Shown here: positions 42,860-55,625 of the stretch, in pieces
How the letters are laid out: each line of letters opens with the position of its first letter
Position numbering within the stretch: the stretch's first letter is position 1
NCBI GenBank assembly: GCA_036873135.1
Contig: JAPTYO010000010.1
Span: forward strand, 14,787,134-14,851,133
Direction: 5' to 3'
DNA: 64,000 nucleotides
Source: Clarkia xantiana subsp. parviflora
Lineage: Eukaryota; Streptophyta; Magnoliopsida; Myrtales; Onagraceae
The notes under the pieces: generated by a model
What the model was told of the DNA's origin: nothing
What the model saw: the letters and a program-made list of their open reading frames with translations, nothing else
Databases searched by the model: none
Made by a program: the position numbers and the translations under genes

Positions 42860-43698
42860 AATAATATGTTAAATTTGCAATTAAAATATAATAAAATATA
42901 TTAATTTCTGATACAACTCAATTAGAATATAATAAATATATTAATTCATAATATATTTTATTTTCTAATACGCCCCCTTAAGACGGACGTTCTGACAAGA
43001 ATGCTGATCTTAATAAGAAAAAATTCATTTAAATGTCTGAATAGTCCGGTAGTCATTGGCGGCAGTCGGGGTGGAAGCCTGGAGATGTCCATTCGGCAAC
43101 GACGAAATCCCGGAGATGTCCAGTCGGCACGGTGGTTATCCGGAGATGTCCAGTCGGCACAGCGGTAGCCCGGAGATCCAGTCGGCAATGGTGGAAGTCC
43201 GGAGAGGACCAGTCGGACATAGAAGAATTGAGGCAAACACGAACTCGTTAGTTGACGCTAAATCAGAGGATCGACGCAGAAGTCGTCAACACGGAAGCAG
43301 AGATTTATTGTCTTATTAGAAAATTTAAAAAAAAAAAAACTTAAATCGGAATTGGGCAGAGGGCGGACGGCATGACAACTGCATAGCTGGTGGTGGTGTC
43401 GACCGCCCCTGAACACTGGCGACGGTGGGCGGCGGCTTGTAAGTTATACTCGTTGGAGGAGTGAAGGTTCTGATACCATATAGAAGAATCAGAATTGTAT
43501 TATTATCTTTTTTTTTTTTTTAGGGATGTATCATATATATATATAGACTAAATCTATAATAAAAACTAAATTTATAAGTTATAACAATATAATAAGGAAA
43601 AAGATAATGATAAGATATTAGAAATATATATATTCCTAATATAACTTAATTAGAATATAATAAAAATGTATTAATTCTTAATATATTTTATTTCCTAA
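42860..43698 (-). mobile_element. TRIM-like or decayed small LTR retrotransposon
   Basis: On the minus strand a primer-binding site TGGTATCAGAAC (43467-43478) follows an LTR-like stretch (43479-43698). A purine tract AAGGGGGCG (42971-42979) precedes a second copy of the LTR start (TATTAGAAAATAAAATATAT). The last about 60-110 bp of the two flanking stretches match (AATTAGAATATAATAAA...). The internal region is only about 500 bp. The left LTR is mostly lost or diverged. A Tourist MITE has inserted two bases from the right LTR edge. Confidence 0.5.
43072..43217. repeat. Minisatellite, about five 30-bp units
   Basis: Units of the form CCGGAGATGTCCAGTCGGCA plus about ten variable bases repeat about five times, with divergence at both ends, inside the TRIM-like internal region. 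An 87-codon frame runs through it and reflects the repeat rather than a known protein. Confidence 0.8.
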
Positions 43699-44441
43699 GG
43701 GGATGTTTGGATGGATGTAATATGGGATGTAATCTCACATTACGTCTCACATTACATCCACATTACGTTGTTTGGTTTGACAAACGATGTAATATGCATT
43801 GTAATGTAATTTTCATTGTAATCTGAGATTACGTCCAAACTCCATTCAACGTAATATGAGATTACATCCAACATTACGGAGTGTTATTATTTTATAATTA
43901 TTTATTAAATAGATAAAATATTTGTATTATCTTTTTACTTTATTATGATATTGTTATTATTATTATTAGCATTTTATTTTTATATACTTTAAAACTCATT
44001 ATTATAATAATAAATAATAATGCACATGGTGTTCGTATAAAATGAGTAAGTATTTTTCGTTACATTTTTTATTTATGAAAATTATGATAAAACTATATAT
44101 AATATTTTAACTAATAGAATTTTAGTAGTCGTGCGTATTTAGGTTAAATATATAGTTTTTAGAATTCATAAATGACTAATATTAACTACACACATAATCT
44201 TTAAGAAGTTAATTGTTGTCAAAATATATATTTTTTAAATCTTATCATATTAAGATATAATATACTCTCATATATATTAATATAATAAAGTTTCATTACA
44301 ATGCACATTACAACACATATCAAACACTGTAATCTAACATTACATTCCACGTTACAGCACAACCAAATACTGTAATATAACATTACATCACGTAGTTCAC
44401 ATTACTTGTAATCTCACATTATGTCCATCCAAATGCCCCCC
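43699..44441 (+). mobile_element. Tourist-like MITE, 743 bp (GGGGTGTTTGG family, complete)
   Basis: Ends GGGGATGTTTGGATGG and CCATCCAAATGCCCCCC, flanked by TAA (43696-43698 and 44442-44444). Collinear with 26254-27084, and CTCACATTACGT motifs are abundant. It interrupts the end of the LTR-like repeat on its left. Confidence 0.75.
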
Positions 44442-44923
44442 TAATAACCTGCACCTCTCTAATAGTTTGAAAAATTGAAATGCATGAATGTATTTAACTC
44501 AACTAAGTTTTTTTTTATTAGGAGATAGAGCAAGCAGTTAGTTATCCACAGTTATGCATTTTGCCCATCTATATTGGAAGTTATCTGCCATTTGATACTA
44601 ATGAGTAACAAGACAGTACTCATCGAGAGGTATTATGTACCTATTATTCATACATAAGGCTATTATTATTATTATTATTCATAAGGCTATTATTATGCTG
44701 CATACATGATTGGATGACTTACCATTTGCATATCTCCATCTAGCAAGTTTTACATAATCAATTTGCCATCTCCATCTTACGTAGACTCTCCTGTTTGTTT
44801 AGTTAGACAGGAAAGAAAGCTGTAGAAGAACTGCAAGGAGCTAACATTTCACAGCAGTGCTTCCCCATACTGCTAGAATGTGCAACAAGGGTACTTAATT
44901 TATGTTTTTGCATATTTTTCTTG

Positions 44924-45732
44924 GGGTTAAGAACACAATAGGGGCCTGAATGTTTGCCCATGTTGCCAAAAGGGGTCTGAATTGAAAAAACGTATTATTA
45001 AGGGCCTGAATTTTGAGTTTTGTGTATAAGTGAGGACTCCGTCTATTTTTTCTGTTAAAATTGACGGAAAGTGGTCACATGCCAAGCATGTGACCGAAAA
45101 TAATTTGAAAACCCGAAAATGCCCTTTGACCTGAGTGTGTCCCTCACATGTTTGACCTAAAAAGACGAAAATACCCTTTAAGCCACCACAGCTCCGGCGA
45201 CCACCACCACCCGGCTCCGGCGACCACCACCCATCTCCGGCGACCACCACCCCCTCCGGCGACCACCACCCCCTCCGGCGACCACCACCCCTCCGGCGAC
45301 CAAAAAAGCTCCGATTCGGGGCCACAGAGCTCCCGATCGGAGCTCCGTGGCCCCGAATCGGAGCCACAGAGCTCCGATCGGAGCTTTTTGAGTCGCCGGA
45401 ATTGGGGTGATGGTCGTCGGAGCTGGAGTGGTGGTCGCCGGAGCTAGGGTGGTGGTCGGTGGCCGTGGCCGTGGTGGCCTTAGGGCATAATTAGTATGCA
45501 TGGGTATTTTAGACATTTCACATTTCATTAATTAAACTGATAAATTGTATAATAATTTCAAAAGGGTAATTTTGTCATTTCACGTATTTCCGTTACATTT
45601 AACAGCAAATTTGGACGGAAACTCGATTATCAACAAAACTCAAAATTCAGGCCCTTAATAATACGTTTTTTCAATTCAGACCCCTTTTGGCAACATGGGC
45701 AAACATTCAGACCCCTATTGTGTTCTTAACCC
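44924..45732. mobile_element. Foldback element with long near-perfect arms
   Basis: Ends GGGTTAAGAACACAATAGGG and its complement, flanked by TTTTTCTTG and TTTCTCTTG (9-bp duplication, one mismatch). The outer about 90 bp of the arms pair almost without mismatch (GGGCCTGAATTTTGAGTTTT). The core (about 45180-45480) is CTCCGGCGACCACCACC repeated about six times and then its complement, with a 23-bp near-palindrome at 45073-45095. The ORFs of 99-146 codons in it arise from the GC-rich repeats. Confidence 0.8.
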
Positions 45733-46268
45733 TTTCTCTTGCATTACTAATAAACTGTCTGAAATTTGACACATATTGAAATTTGGTGTCTGACGTTTAA
45801 ACTTAGTGTCTGGATTTCATTTTGGTTGAAATTTGGTGTCTCGGTGTGATTACTTTAGAGAAGCCAATCCCGATGAAACCGACTGTCAATTTCGAGCTCC
45901 CGTACACGCTCCCTTCTCGTCACCTTTCCGGGACCGTTACCTAAGAAGCTGGCTTCATCCGCGCAAGTAAATCTCGATACGTTGTGGCTGGAAATCGCTC
46001 ATCACCAGTCACCTCTCTCTTGGAAACATTTTCTTTTGGATGTTCAAATTTTGGGTGAAATTTGGTGATTTTGTGAAAAGTAAAGTGATGGATTATTATG
46101 AGTGAGTGAGTTGAGTGAGTGAGTTGATAAAAATGATTGAAAAGAGAGAAAAAGAGATACCAAATTTCAACAAAAATGAAACCTAGTACTGTTATTTTAA
46201 CATTTCAAACTTCAAGCACCAACTTTCTATATAGGGCAAAGTTTAGACAGTTTATTAGTAATTAACCC
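45733..46268. mobile_element. Foldback element lacking the GC-rich core
   Basis: The right end ACTGTCTAAACT-type arm (read as complement) and GGGTTAATTACTAATAAACT pair with ATTACTAATAAACTGTCTG on the left. The left GGGTTA is not preserved, and no target duplication was found. It directly abuts the previous foldback, whose target duplication lies at this element's edge. Confidence 0.5.
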
Positions 46269-46514
46269 AAATACATACATATTTGACCATTAATTTTTCT
46301 GGTACAAGCAGGTAATTGAAGCTGCTACTGACTTGGAAGGTTGTAATGTTATAGGAATATGTGGTTCCTCATGGGATTAAGAGATTATAAGGATTTGAAA
46401 TAATTGGTGCAGGACTGTTCTCTGTCTCCCAAGGTGGATGTCAGACTATCAGCTTGCCATCCAGCGGTATATAAAGAAAGATAGTAAGTGATGGCATAGG
46501 TTTTTCTACTAGTA

Positions 46515-46538
46515 GCTGCTGCTGCTGCTGCTGCTGCT
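46515..46538. repeat. (GCT)8 microsatellite
   Basis: Eight uninterrupted GCT units. Confidence 0.9.
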
Positions 46539-47230
46539 TTTTTTGCTGCTCTGTTGAGTTTGGTATATTAAATTATAGTATATTTGCTGTTACTTACTTG
46601 TAGGAACTGGCCAATATGAAACACATTGCTTAAGCTAAGCTTGTGGTGCTTGAATCCAGCGGTAAGGTTGTGGATCTATCTTTGTCAGTCATCTTAACTT
46701 CTGGGTAAGCATCTTTTGCATTTTGTGTCAGCATCGTTTTTGTCATCACACTTGCTGATAAGAAAGATTGTATAGACTTGGAATCAGGCAGGGTTCAGAA
46801 ATACTCCGCTGTAAGATTTACACACCACTTGCTCCCCTTCTCTTATTAGCAATGCTACAAATTGTGAATATGCATGAATCTTTTCCATGTATTGAATCTG
46901 TTGAATTTCTAAGTCAAAATCACCTTTTCCAGAAAAAAAAAATTATCACATCCTCTCTATCTTTCACTCGAAGTTTCACACTTTTTAGAATTTTCCTTCT
47001 CTTATACATGCAAAATCTGTCCCTGCTGGAATCTCTCTCGGTTAATTCTGCTCCTTACTATACAAAATACGCAGAAATGAAAAAATGTTGAAGAAAATAC
47101 TAATAAACCTTTTGCTTTCTGAAGCAGGACAGCTTTACCAAATGAATTTGAGGACGATCTAGAGTGTTCCATTGTCAGAGTACTCTACAGCTTATCTAGG
47201 GTCCCGTTTCAAGGATGATAACTGAAGATT

Positions 47231-48495
47231 TCTCAGATCAATTTTCACCAAGGAGAGCAATACTTTCCAAACAGGCCACCCTAATTTGGCTTCTTGTTAC
47301 TCTTTTTGTTTATGAATGATCAGTGTTGTACAATTTGTAGAGTTGTATAGAAATGAGATCAATCCAATAAAATGTGCTTCCAATCTAACTATCAAACCAG
47401 GTATTACATTTTGATGATGTTTTATTGGGTTCAGAGTAATTCTTTTGGTGACAACCAAACTAAATAATGTTCTTTTTTTCCATGGGGTGTGCCAGCTCCT
47501 AGAAATGAAATTTTTACTTCCATTGGGTTTGTTCGTACTGATAAAGTGACGACTATAAGTATTTTCATTCACGGGCTCGACGGATTCAAATAAGGGTTTA
47601 CATCCTAAAAACGTTCTCAATTATATGCAATCGATGTCCCAAATTTAAAATATTAATATCAGTATACCAACTATCATATTGATTTATTTCCACTTTAAAA
47701 AAAAAAAAATGTTAAAACCAATCTGATACTTTAAAAAAGTAAAAACTTGCTATCATGTCAAAACAAAATGGAAATCAACAAATTTGATAGTTAAAATACT
47801 GAATAACATGTTCGTGATTCGAAATCGCAAAAACAATTTTATATATAAAAAAACACTGATATTAACATTTTAAATCTCTAGCTATTAAAAACACAACTTA
47901 TAGTTAGTTGCGACTGTTTTGTAAGTTTCTAACCGTTTAAATAATAATGATTTGAATTGAACCTACGCTTGAACTTCTTGCATGGAAAGTAAACATCTTT
48001 ACAATTTACATACACTCTGAAAGTTATATTGGTCTATTTTCCGCATTAGTAATCAATCCTCAATAGATTAGCTTTCTTGTTAAAAACCTATTTTCAGTTC
48101 CCGATTAAACATAACTGACGAGCACATTAATATAATACATTTGATAATGATGCTCAAATTAAGAAAAAAGAAGGCACAGAAGAAGCATCTAACACAGCTC
48201 ATTGGCCATTGCATCTTCACAAAGCACATGGCTTAATATTTGATTCTTAAAAGAGTAATGATTAACAATGAAACTCCGGTTGATTGAGATCCAAGTTTCA
48301 TAAACACCCTCTACATAAGCCAGCCCTTGATTGTGTCATCATCATATCACACGGTACATTAATCTGTCTACTACTTTAAAGGGCCTAACATAAAATCACA
48401 TGAAAAGAGACAGAGCATCACTAAGAGATCAACATTGTGATAACATCAGCAAATGCAGATGAACCGAACGGACTACGAAACTATACTATCTTTCC
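47231..48495. other. Intergenic region and HMGB 3' flank
   Basis: No recognised gene; a 107-codon minus-strand frame (47297-47620) matches nothing known to me. The right end contains the 3' UTR of the HMGB gene. Confidence 0.45.
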
Positions 48496-49755
48496 TTAAT
48501 CGTCACTCTCATCCTCTTCACTGCCATCTTCATCATCGTCCTCGTCCTCGTTGTTCACCTCTGATGACTTCTCTGATTCGTCTTCCTCTTCCTCCTTTGG
48601 AGCTTCCGACTATTGTTCATCATCAATAACAAATTCAGCCACTCAAACTAATCAACAAATAGCTGAGAATTCTTTGGTAAATAGAAAACATTTTGTACCT
48701 GTTTCTTGTTGTATGCCTTCATGTTCTTCTCATACTCAGCCTTCCGTTTCTCTGCCTTTGCAACATAAGGGGCTTTCTCCTAAATAAACAATAAAGTTTA
48801 CCTTTTTCAGTGCCATGGTTCAACTAACCCCAAGGGGAACCCTATGCATGAAATAGTTAAGTACTCACAGCATCAGACATTGACTTCCACTTGTCCCCTC
48901 CAGCTTTGCCAACCTAAAAACACGGAGAAAATGATGATTAGTAAAAAGGAGCCAAATTTCAGAATCCAAATATGAAGACTAGCTAGCTGTATTCACTTAC
49001 GACAGATACAGCCTTGTTCTGGGGGTGTTTGGCTTTGTACTGTGGCCTGAAATCTTCCCTGTAATGAATAGCAGGATAACAATGAATAAGCCAATACTCA
49101 ACAGCAGTAAAACTCCAAAAAGATTTTATTATTTGATTAGAGAAAATCACGTTTCAAAGATTTAAACCTAGCTGAGTTTGTGTTTTAGGAAAAGCTACCC
49201 ATAGATATCATGGAGCCAAAAAGCACATGAAGATACAAAAAGTGAAGATCATTATTACATGAAGATGAAGAAGGCACTGGCGGGCCTCTTTGGCTTGTTA
49301 GGGTCCTTGGCAGCCTGCTTCTCTTTCTTAGTCATAGGCTTAGCCGCTTTTGAAACTGCAGCCTTCTTATTGACAGAAAGGCTACAACATCAACAAAAAA
49401 CCAAAATCAGAAATACAGCTATGCAAATCAGGATCTACAGACCACCCAATTACGATTCTGAAAGCGTAACAATTAGCAAAATCAATTAACAAAAACATCT
49501 TCCAGATTATTAGACATAGGTGAACAATTATAAGATCCTCCCCAATTATATCAGATGATTAGTTAATTAAGGTGAAAATTTTGCCTATGATCGATCTTCC
49601 GTATTCCACAAAAATTAACAGTTGAAATCCGGACTTGACGATCTGTAACTTTCAGACCTACACAAGCTTCAGCAACACGCAGAAATCAAGAAATAAATGT
49701 GCATAGGTACTTACGACGAACTCTTGGCCTGAGACCTCGACTTTCCTCCTTTCAT
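48496..49755 (-). CDS. HMGB: High mobility group B chromatin protein (plant HMGB2/3 type)
   Basis: Six coding exons on the minus strand, in order 49715-49755, 49259-49381, 49001-49058, 48869-48913, 48699-48779, 48496-48609, join to 153 residues. A basic N-terminus MKGGKSRSQAKSS leads to the HMG box starting near residue 40 (DPNKPKRPASAFFIFMEDFR), with KAGGDKWKSMSDAEKAPYVA and AEKRKAEYEKNMKAYNKK as box helices. Residues about 117-153 form an acidic tail of Glu and Asp. This is the classical plant HMGB plan: a non-sequence-specific DNA-bending protein that acts as a chromatin architectural factor in the nucleus. A leader intron lies between about 49767 and 49854. Closest remembered relatives are Arabidopsis HMGB2 and HMGB3, so the exact number is left open. 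Confidence 0.95.
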
Positions 49756-49862
49756 GGCGAATCCTGCAGCGGACGACACCAAACGAGTGAGAAACGCAAC
49801 CGCGATACACGGAACTGTAAGAGAAGACAACGACGGAGTAGATAGAACTTACTGTGCTGGAA

Positions 49863-49878
49863 TCTAGGGTTAGGGTTG
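49863..49878 (-). promoter_or_regulatory. Telo-box in the HMGB 5' leader
   Basis: On the minus strand the leader reads CAACCCTAACCCTAGATT, containing the plant telo-box core AACCCTAA. It lies just before the leader intron donor. Telo-boxes are common in leaders of growth-related plant genes; the role here is inferred. Confidence 0.45.
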
Positions 49879-50065
49879 ACGCGCAAAGAGAGAGAGAGGC
49901 GTATGTGTCTGTGGCAAGTGTGGTGTGGTAAGAGATGAGGATTGAGAGGGTATTTGATATCAAGGGGGAGGAGGGGTTGAGCAGCAAAAGAGTTAAAGTG
50001 AAGGGGTTAAGCTATATTATATGCAGGGACCATTTTCGAATTTCGGGTGTGGCAGACGATGGCGT

Positions 50066-50079
50066 TTTGGGCGGGAAAT
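50066..50079 (-). promoter_or_regulatory. E2F-type site upstream of HMGB
   Basis: Minus-strand ATTTCCCGCCCAAA matches the E2F consensus TTTCCCGC, about 320 bp upstream of the HMGB start codon. S-phase control of a chromatin protein is plausible but untested here. Confidence 0.45.
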
Positions 50080-50084
50080 GAAAA

Positions 50085-50699
50085 TTCCATTGCCATGTCA
50101 CTGATCCGTGCGCCCAAGCATCAAACCCTTGGAAAATACATATGTGCTTTCTCTTGTGTTTCTCTAATTCGGTGTAAAGTATTTTACTATTTTATGATGA
50201 TAAGCTTTATATGCTCTTGCCAACAAAAAAAAAAATATTTATATGAATTATGAACATAGAATATGTTTATTAAAATGTTTTTTTTTTCTTGGCCAAATAA
50301 AACATATTTTTTTCCAACGGGGATAGGAAAATAAATAAATTATAAAAGATGGGAAAAAATATCATTAAAAATACTAATTAATTGAAAACAAACAAAAATT
50401 ATCATAATTTTGTGTCATGTAAGAGGTTATAATAAGGTATTAAAAAATATAATCAACCTACTAAAAATAGGATGTTAATTTAAATATTTTAGATTATAAA
50501 TCAAATGATGGGTGGTCAAAAGAAACAACAATGATTAAAAAAAAAATTAAAAAAAATAAAACTAATAATAAGGGGTTGTTATAAACATGGATATATTGAT
50601 ATTGAAAAAATAAAATATAAATATTTTATGGTAAAAAATAAAATAAATTGAATACTAGGTAATAATATACATCTTTTCATTCATGTGCAAGTAAAACAA
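50085..50699. other. AT-rich intergenic region
   Basis: No recognisable gene; mostly A/T runs. Confidence 0.5.
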
Positions 50700-51262
50700 T
50701 ATGTGGAGGCGATGGATAAGCAAACATCCGAGAAGAGATATGAGATCATCTTAGAAGCCTCCTGAGCTAGGATGGTGCAAACTAAACACATATGGTTCTT
50801 CTAAAGGCAACCTCTGAAATTATGGAGCAGGGGGTCCTCGGAGATCATAACAGAGATTAGATAAGAGAGTTTAGTAGGAAGTTAGGATGGAGCAATAGTA
50901 TTTCAGCTGAACTGTGGGGACTCAGGGAGGGTCTTATTATGGCTTAGAACCTCAACTTAGATTCTATTCATGTTGAATTGGATGTTATGTCTATCTATGA
51001 ACTAATATGTAATGACAAACATGATTGTTTATCCATAAAATCTATTATTGCAGAAAAGCTTATAGGGGGATTCAGAAGATGCAGGATTCGACATATCTAT
51101 AGAGAGGGTAACGCAGTTGCAGATGTACTTGCTCGTAGAGGAGTTACTTAGGAAAACACATTGTCCTGTTTTGATAACCTTCCTGAGGGTATTAGTAGTA
51201 TTGTTACTAGAGACTACAACGGCACTGCGATGTCGAGAATTGTCGTGATGGACAACTTGTAA
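50700..51262 (+). pseudogene. 3' fragment of a plant L1-type LINE (RNase H-like domain)
   Basis: Between about 50880 and 51260 a plus-strand frame with stops reads AELWGLREGLIMA, then HVELDVMSIYELIC, KSIIAEKLIGGFRRCRIRHI and YREGNAVADVLARRGVT. This is the pattern of the RNase H-like domain at the end of plant LINE ORF2 (the REGN.VAD.LA motif). At least two in-frame stops show it is dead. The boundary upstream is not clear. Confidence 0.6.
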
Positions 51263-51305
51263 TTAGCACTTCAGAGTCTTTATTAGTTTCGTTAATCATT
51301 ACTTT

Positions 51306-52391
<1,086 letters not shown>

Positions 52392-52600
52392 TGTTGGCAA
52401 TTTGGTGAATAGGCTGTCTTAATAGGAGCTCTTTTAATATTAGCCAACAGTTAAAGTAATTGGGTCATGTCACATTAGGTATTTTGGGCTAGGCCTAAAA
52501 TCCCAATTGACATGAGAGGCCCTAAATTGGGCCTCTCTTAGCCCATTACTAAGTCGGCCGAAACTATAGAGTAAGGAGGTGAGATTTTCCCACATCCGGG
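52392..52600 (+). mobile_element. Outer Copia 3' LTR, first part (interrupted)
   Basis: Begins TGTTGGCAATTTGG right after the polypurine tract and is similar to the inner LTR read on the minus strand (CATGTCACATTAGG, GACATGAGA). It breaks at CATCCG, where the inner Copia is inserted, and resumes at 62315. Confidence 0.8.
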
Positions 52601-53203
52601 ATAAATTACGGGGAGTAATCACTACGGAAACTTAATCATGGTACATTCTAGTAATTGAAATTACGCAGCGGAAGATTCGGACATACCTCTACAGTTGTCA
52701 GTAGTCCCAAGATCTTTGCAGAAGGGAATTCACGATCCTCCGGTCGGCACCCATAGGGGTTCTTGTGAAGGAAGCCCTACGTGGTATATTCTTCACAGCA
52801 AAGCCTCTGATCGATTCTTGGCAATGGACAGATCTCTGGAGTGTTTGCTCGAAAGCAAATTGGCACACCCTTAGTGGTGGTGATGTGGTTCGGCCGAATA
52901 TGTGGTGTCTCTGGGGAGGAGGGTTTTTCTCTCTAAAACACTCCAAGGAAGGACTAAAGATTAACCTAATAAAACCCCTAACACCACATATATATAGGAG
53001 GAGTAAAGTGGACAAAAGTCCACTTTACCCACCTACATAATTCGGTCGGCCACTATGCATAGGGAGACCCAATTTTGGGCATCTCATGTCAAATGGGATT
53101 TGGGTCTGGCCCAATGTCCTAATGTGACATGTACCCAATTAACTTAGGTAACATATACATATAATGGGCTTCCATTTACGGCGCCCAACACCATATGCTT
53201 ACA
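52601..53203 (-). repeat. 3' LTR of the inner Copia element
   Basis: Collinear with 61713-62314, with scattered substitutions (for example AAATTACGGG versus AGATTACGGG at the edge, and AACACC versus AATCCC near 52980). A TATA-like CATATATATA lies at about 52986. Confidence 0.88.
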
Positions 53204-53213
53204 GCTCCCACTC
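53204..53213 (-). other. Polypurine tract of the inner Copia
   Basis: The minus strand reads GAGTGGGAGC directly before the LTR start TGTAAGC; identical to the tract of the outer element. Confidence 0.75.
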
Positions 53214-54342
53214 GCTGGAATGGGAGGGTGCCTGTTAATGTATTGTCGTCCAAATCTACATCAACGTTCCACTCCTTCGATCTTGTCCTTTGCTTCTGAA
53301 TAGTTTGTACGAGGTTTGCCGTGCGACCGGCGGACACGACGGGCATAGTGCTACTCATCTGTTAGGAGTGTTATAGAGCCCGCGGAACGTTGATTCCCTT
53401 TTCTCCAATCAACCTGTTATAAACAACATTTATATAGTGTCGCACTGTATCCTAGGTCAACTGATATTCTCCTTTTGACTGGTTTTCTCATAGGAACACT
53501 TCTCCAAGGCATTCGTACAAGTATTCACAACCTTCAACTAATATCCGGTTGGTGGCCACCTAGTGAATACAAGAGTCGGTGAATTACAGGTGAACTTGAC
53601 CATCCCCATCGCTCATATCCTTAGTCAAACCCAACCGGTTTCCAAATACGTGGTCACTGGGCCTTTTTGTTCAGCACTACGCTCGTTCGCCAGGAAGCGA
53701 ACATTAAGCCCGACCTTAGATATGAGTTCTGAGGCCGTGAGGATACTTTGGGTTCCTCTTCATAAGGCTCCCGGGATCAATCACACGCTCGAGGTGAAGA
53801 AGTTTGCGCCCGCTAGAATCACGAGGATTCTTTCCTAGCACAAACGAGCTGTGACCCCGTGGTCGGACGTGGCACGCGTGGTATGAAGCACGCGTCGATA
53901 GCATACCCGAACGTTTAAGTTCAAAGGAATGAGAAATGTCAAATCATGCAATCGCAGATTCTCATCCGGCCCAGAATGTGGATTAATGACGAACAAAGTT
54001 CATCACGGCGATCTGCAAAACGAAGATCATGTCGAGTTACTTCGACAGTAGATGATCGTTCTACGCAATCAGGTTTATCCCCCCTGATTCTTAGCCAGCC
54101 TTGCTTAGTAGATGCCTCCGTCCACCGCAAGACGAACGTACCTGTGTACGAGGTAAGTCCCACATTCTACATAGTTTTGGCAGATGGTTGCTTCCTCCTA
54201 CGACTTAGTTTACAGACCGAAATTTGATGTAATCAAAACATTATGACGTCGATTGATCATAAACTGAGTTGCAATTCTTTCACTTACAAAATGTAACTTT
54301 CTAATATCAAAATGTTATCACAGATACATGCCACTTCTAACC
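53214..54342 (-). other. Long 3' non-coding region of the inner Copia
   Basis: About 1.1 kb between the pol stop (54343-54345) and the polypurine tract. It has no continuous ORF, yet its sequence is recognisable in the outer element at 51431-52391. Confidence 0.6.
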
Positions 54343-55625
54343 CTACGCTCCAAGCAGTTTTACATGCTTTTCGAATATCTCCCTGCGTTGTGGTTTAGTT
54401 AATGGGTCCGCAATCATGTTATTAGTAGACAAGTATTCCATAGTGATTATATTGTCTTCTACCATATATTTAGTATAAAGTTATTTCACATCAATGTGTT
54501 TGGTCCTACTATTGTACTTCATATTATTTACTGCCGCAATAGTTGCCCGACTGTCAGAGAAAACATTCACAAGTTTACTCCCGACGTCACCATCAAGCAG
54601 CGCAGTAAAAAGATTTTTCAGCCAGACCGCTTCCTCTGCGTTCTTGGAGATAGCTACGAATCTCGATTCCATCGTGGAAACGCGACACAGGTTTACTTCT
54701 TGCTCGTCCATGATATGACAGAATTAGCAAGGAGAAACACTCCTCATGTGGTGGACTTACGATCATCCGGATCGCCACCATGGTCGGCGTCACTGTAACC
54801 GGTCAATTCTAACTTCCCGCCCCCATAGCACAGTGCGTAGTTGGCAGTACCTTTCAGATAACGAATAATTCGTTTTACAGCCTTTAAATGTTGATAGCGA
54901 GGATCTGAATGGAAACGTGCTACTAAGCCCACGACGTAATAGATATCCGGACGGGTGCATTGCAACGTGTACATCAAACTACCGACCATGCTTAAATACT
55001 CTGCACCCTTCATCTGTTCACGCTCTGCCAGGTTCTTGGGGTCGTCACGTTTTGACAGTGCGCACCCAAACACCACTGGCGTAGCCACGAGTTTGGCATC
55101 ATGTAATCTGAATCTTTTCAAAAGTTTGTTGATATAAGCTTCTTGAGACAGACACAATTTTCGGGTAGCTCGATCTCTAACAATTTTAATCCTCAAGATG
55201 TACGTGGCCTCTCTCATGTCTTTCATCTCAAATACAGATGCCAACCATGACTTTGACTTGTTCATAAAACTCACATCGTTTGTGGCAATGAGTATGTCGT
55301 CCACGTATAAGGTTAAGATGACATACTTAGACCCGGATGTCTTATAATACACGCACGGATCCTCGTGAAGATTCACGAATCCATTTCCTACGATTTCCTC
55401 GTGGAATCTGCGGTACCATTGCCGAGGCGACTGTTTAAGACCGTAGATGGCCTTTGGAGTTTACAAACTTTACGTTTGTTACAAGAAGTAAGGAAACACT
55501 CTGGTTGCTCCACGTAGATCTCTTCCTCCAGGTTTCCGTGGAGGAATGCGGTCTTAACATTCATTTCACGCACAGTCAGTGAGTTTGTTTTGTCAAAGTC
55601 AACTCCGTGAAATGGAAATATCTTT
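54343..55625 (-). pseudogene. Copia pol remnant: reverse transcriptase and RNase H
   Basis: From right to left: VKTAFLHGNLEEEIYVEQPE (RT, about 55510-55570), a frameshift near 55380-55450, LTLYVDDILIA with the YVDD catalytic motif (55295-55306), KRIIRYLKGTANYALCYGG and YSDADHGGDPDDRKST (start of RNase H). Then, after another frame break near 54710-54744, it reads TMESRFVAISKNAEEAVWLK and finally MIADPLTKPQ before a TAG stop. All are standard Ty1/Copia motifs. The frame is interrupted at least twice, so no active enzyme is expected. Confidence 0.85.

Larger units (their letters stand above)
44798..47230 (+). pseudogene. Decayed intron-split gene of unknown identity
   Basis: Several exon-like pieces lie in order on the plus strand. 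One begins after TTTAGTTAG at 44798 and reads GKKAVEELQGANISQQCFPI then LLECATR. Another after GTACAAGCAG (about 46311) reads VIEAATDLE. One near 46430-46490 reads KVDVRLSACHPAVYKER. One after TTGTAG (about 46604) reads ELANMKHIA, a stop, then AKLVVLESSGK. A last one after AAGCAG (about 47130) reads LPNEFEDDLECSIVRVLYSL. The in-frame TAA and two foldbacks inserted in one intron suggest a dead or truncated gene. I do not recognise it, and some pieces may be misassigned. Confidence 0.33.

Noticed and set aside
44927..45528. ORFs of 99-146 codons
   Set aside because: Same reason: the CCGGCGACCACC repeat core of a foldback element.
53563..54227. Plus-strand ORFs of 91 and 93 codons in the Copia 3' region
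   Set aside because: The corresponding region of the outer element does not visibly keep these frames, and no family was recognised; likely chance.
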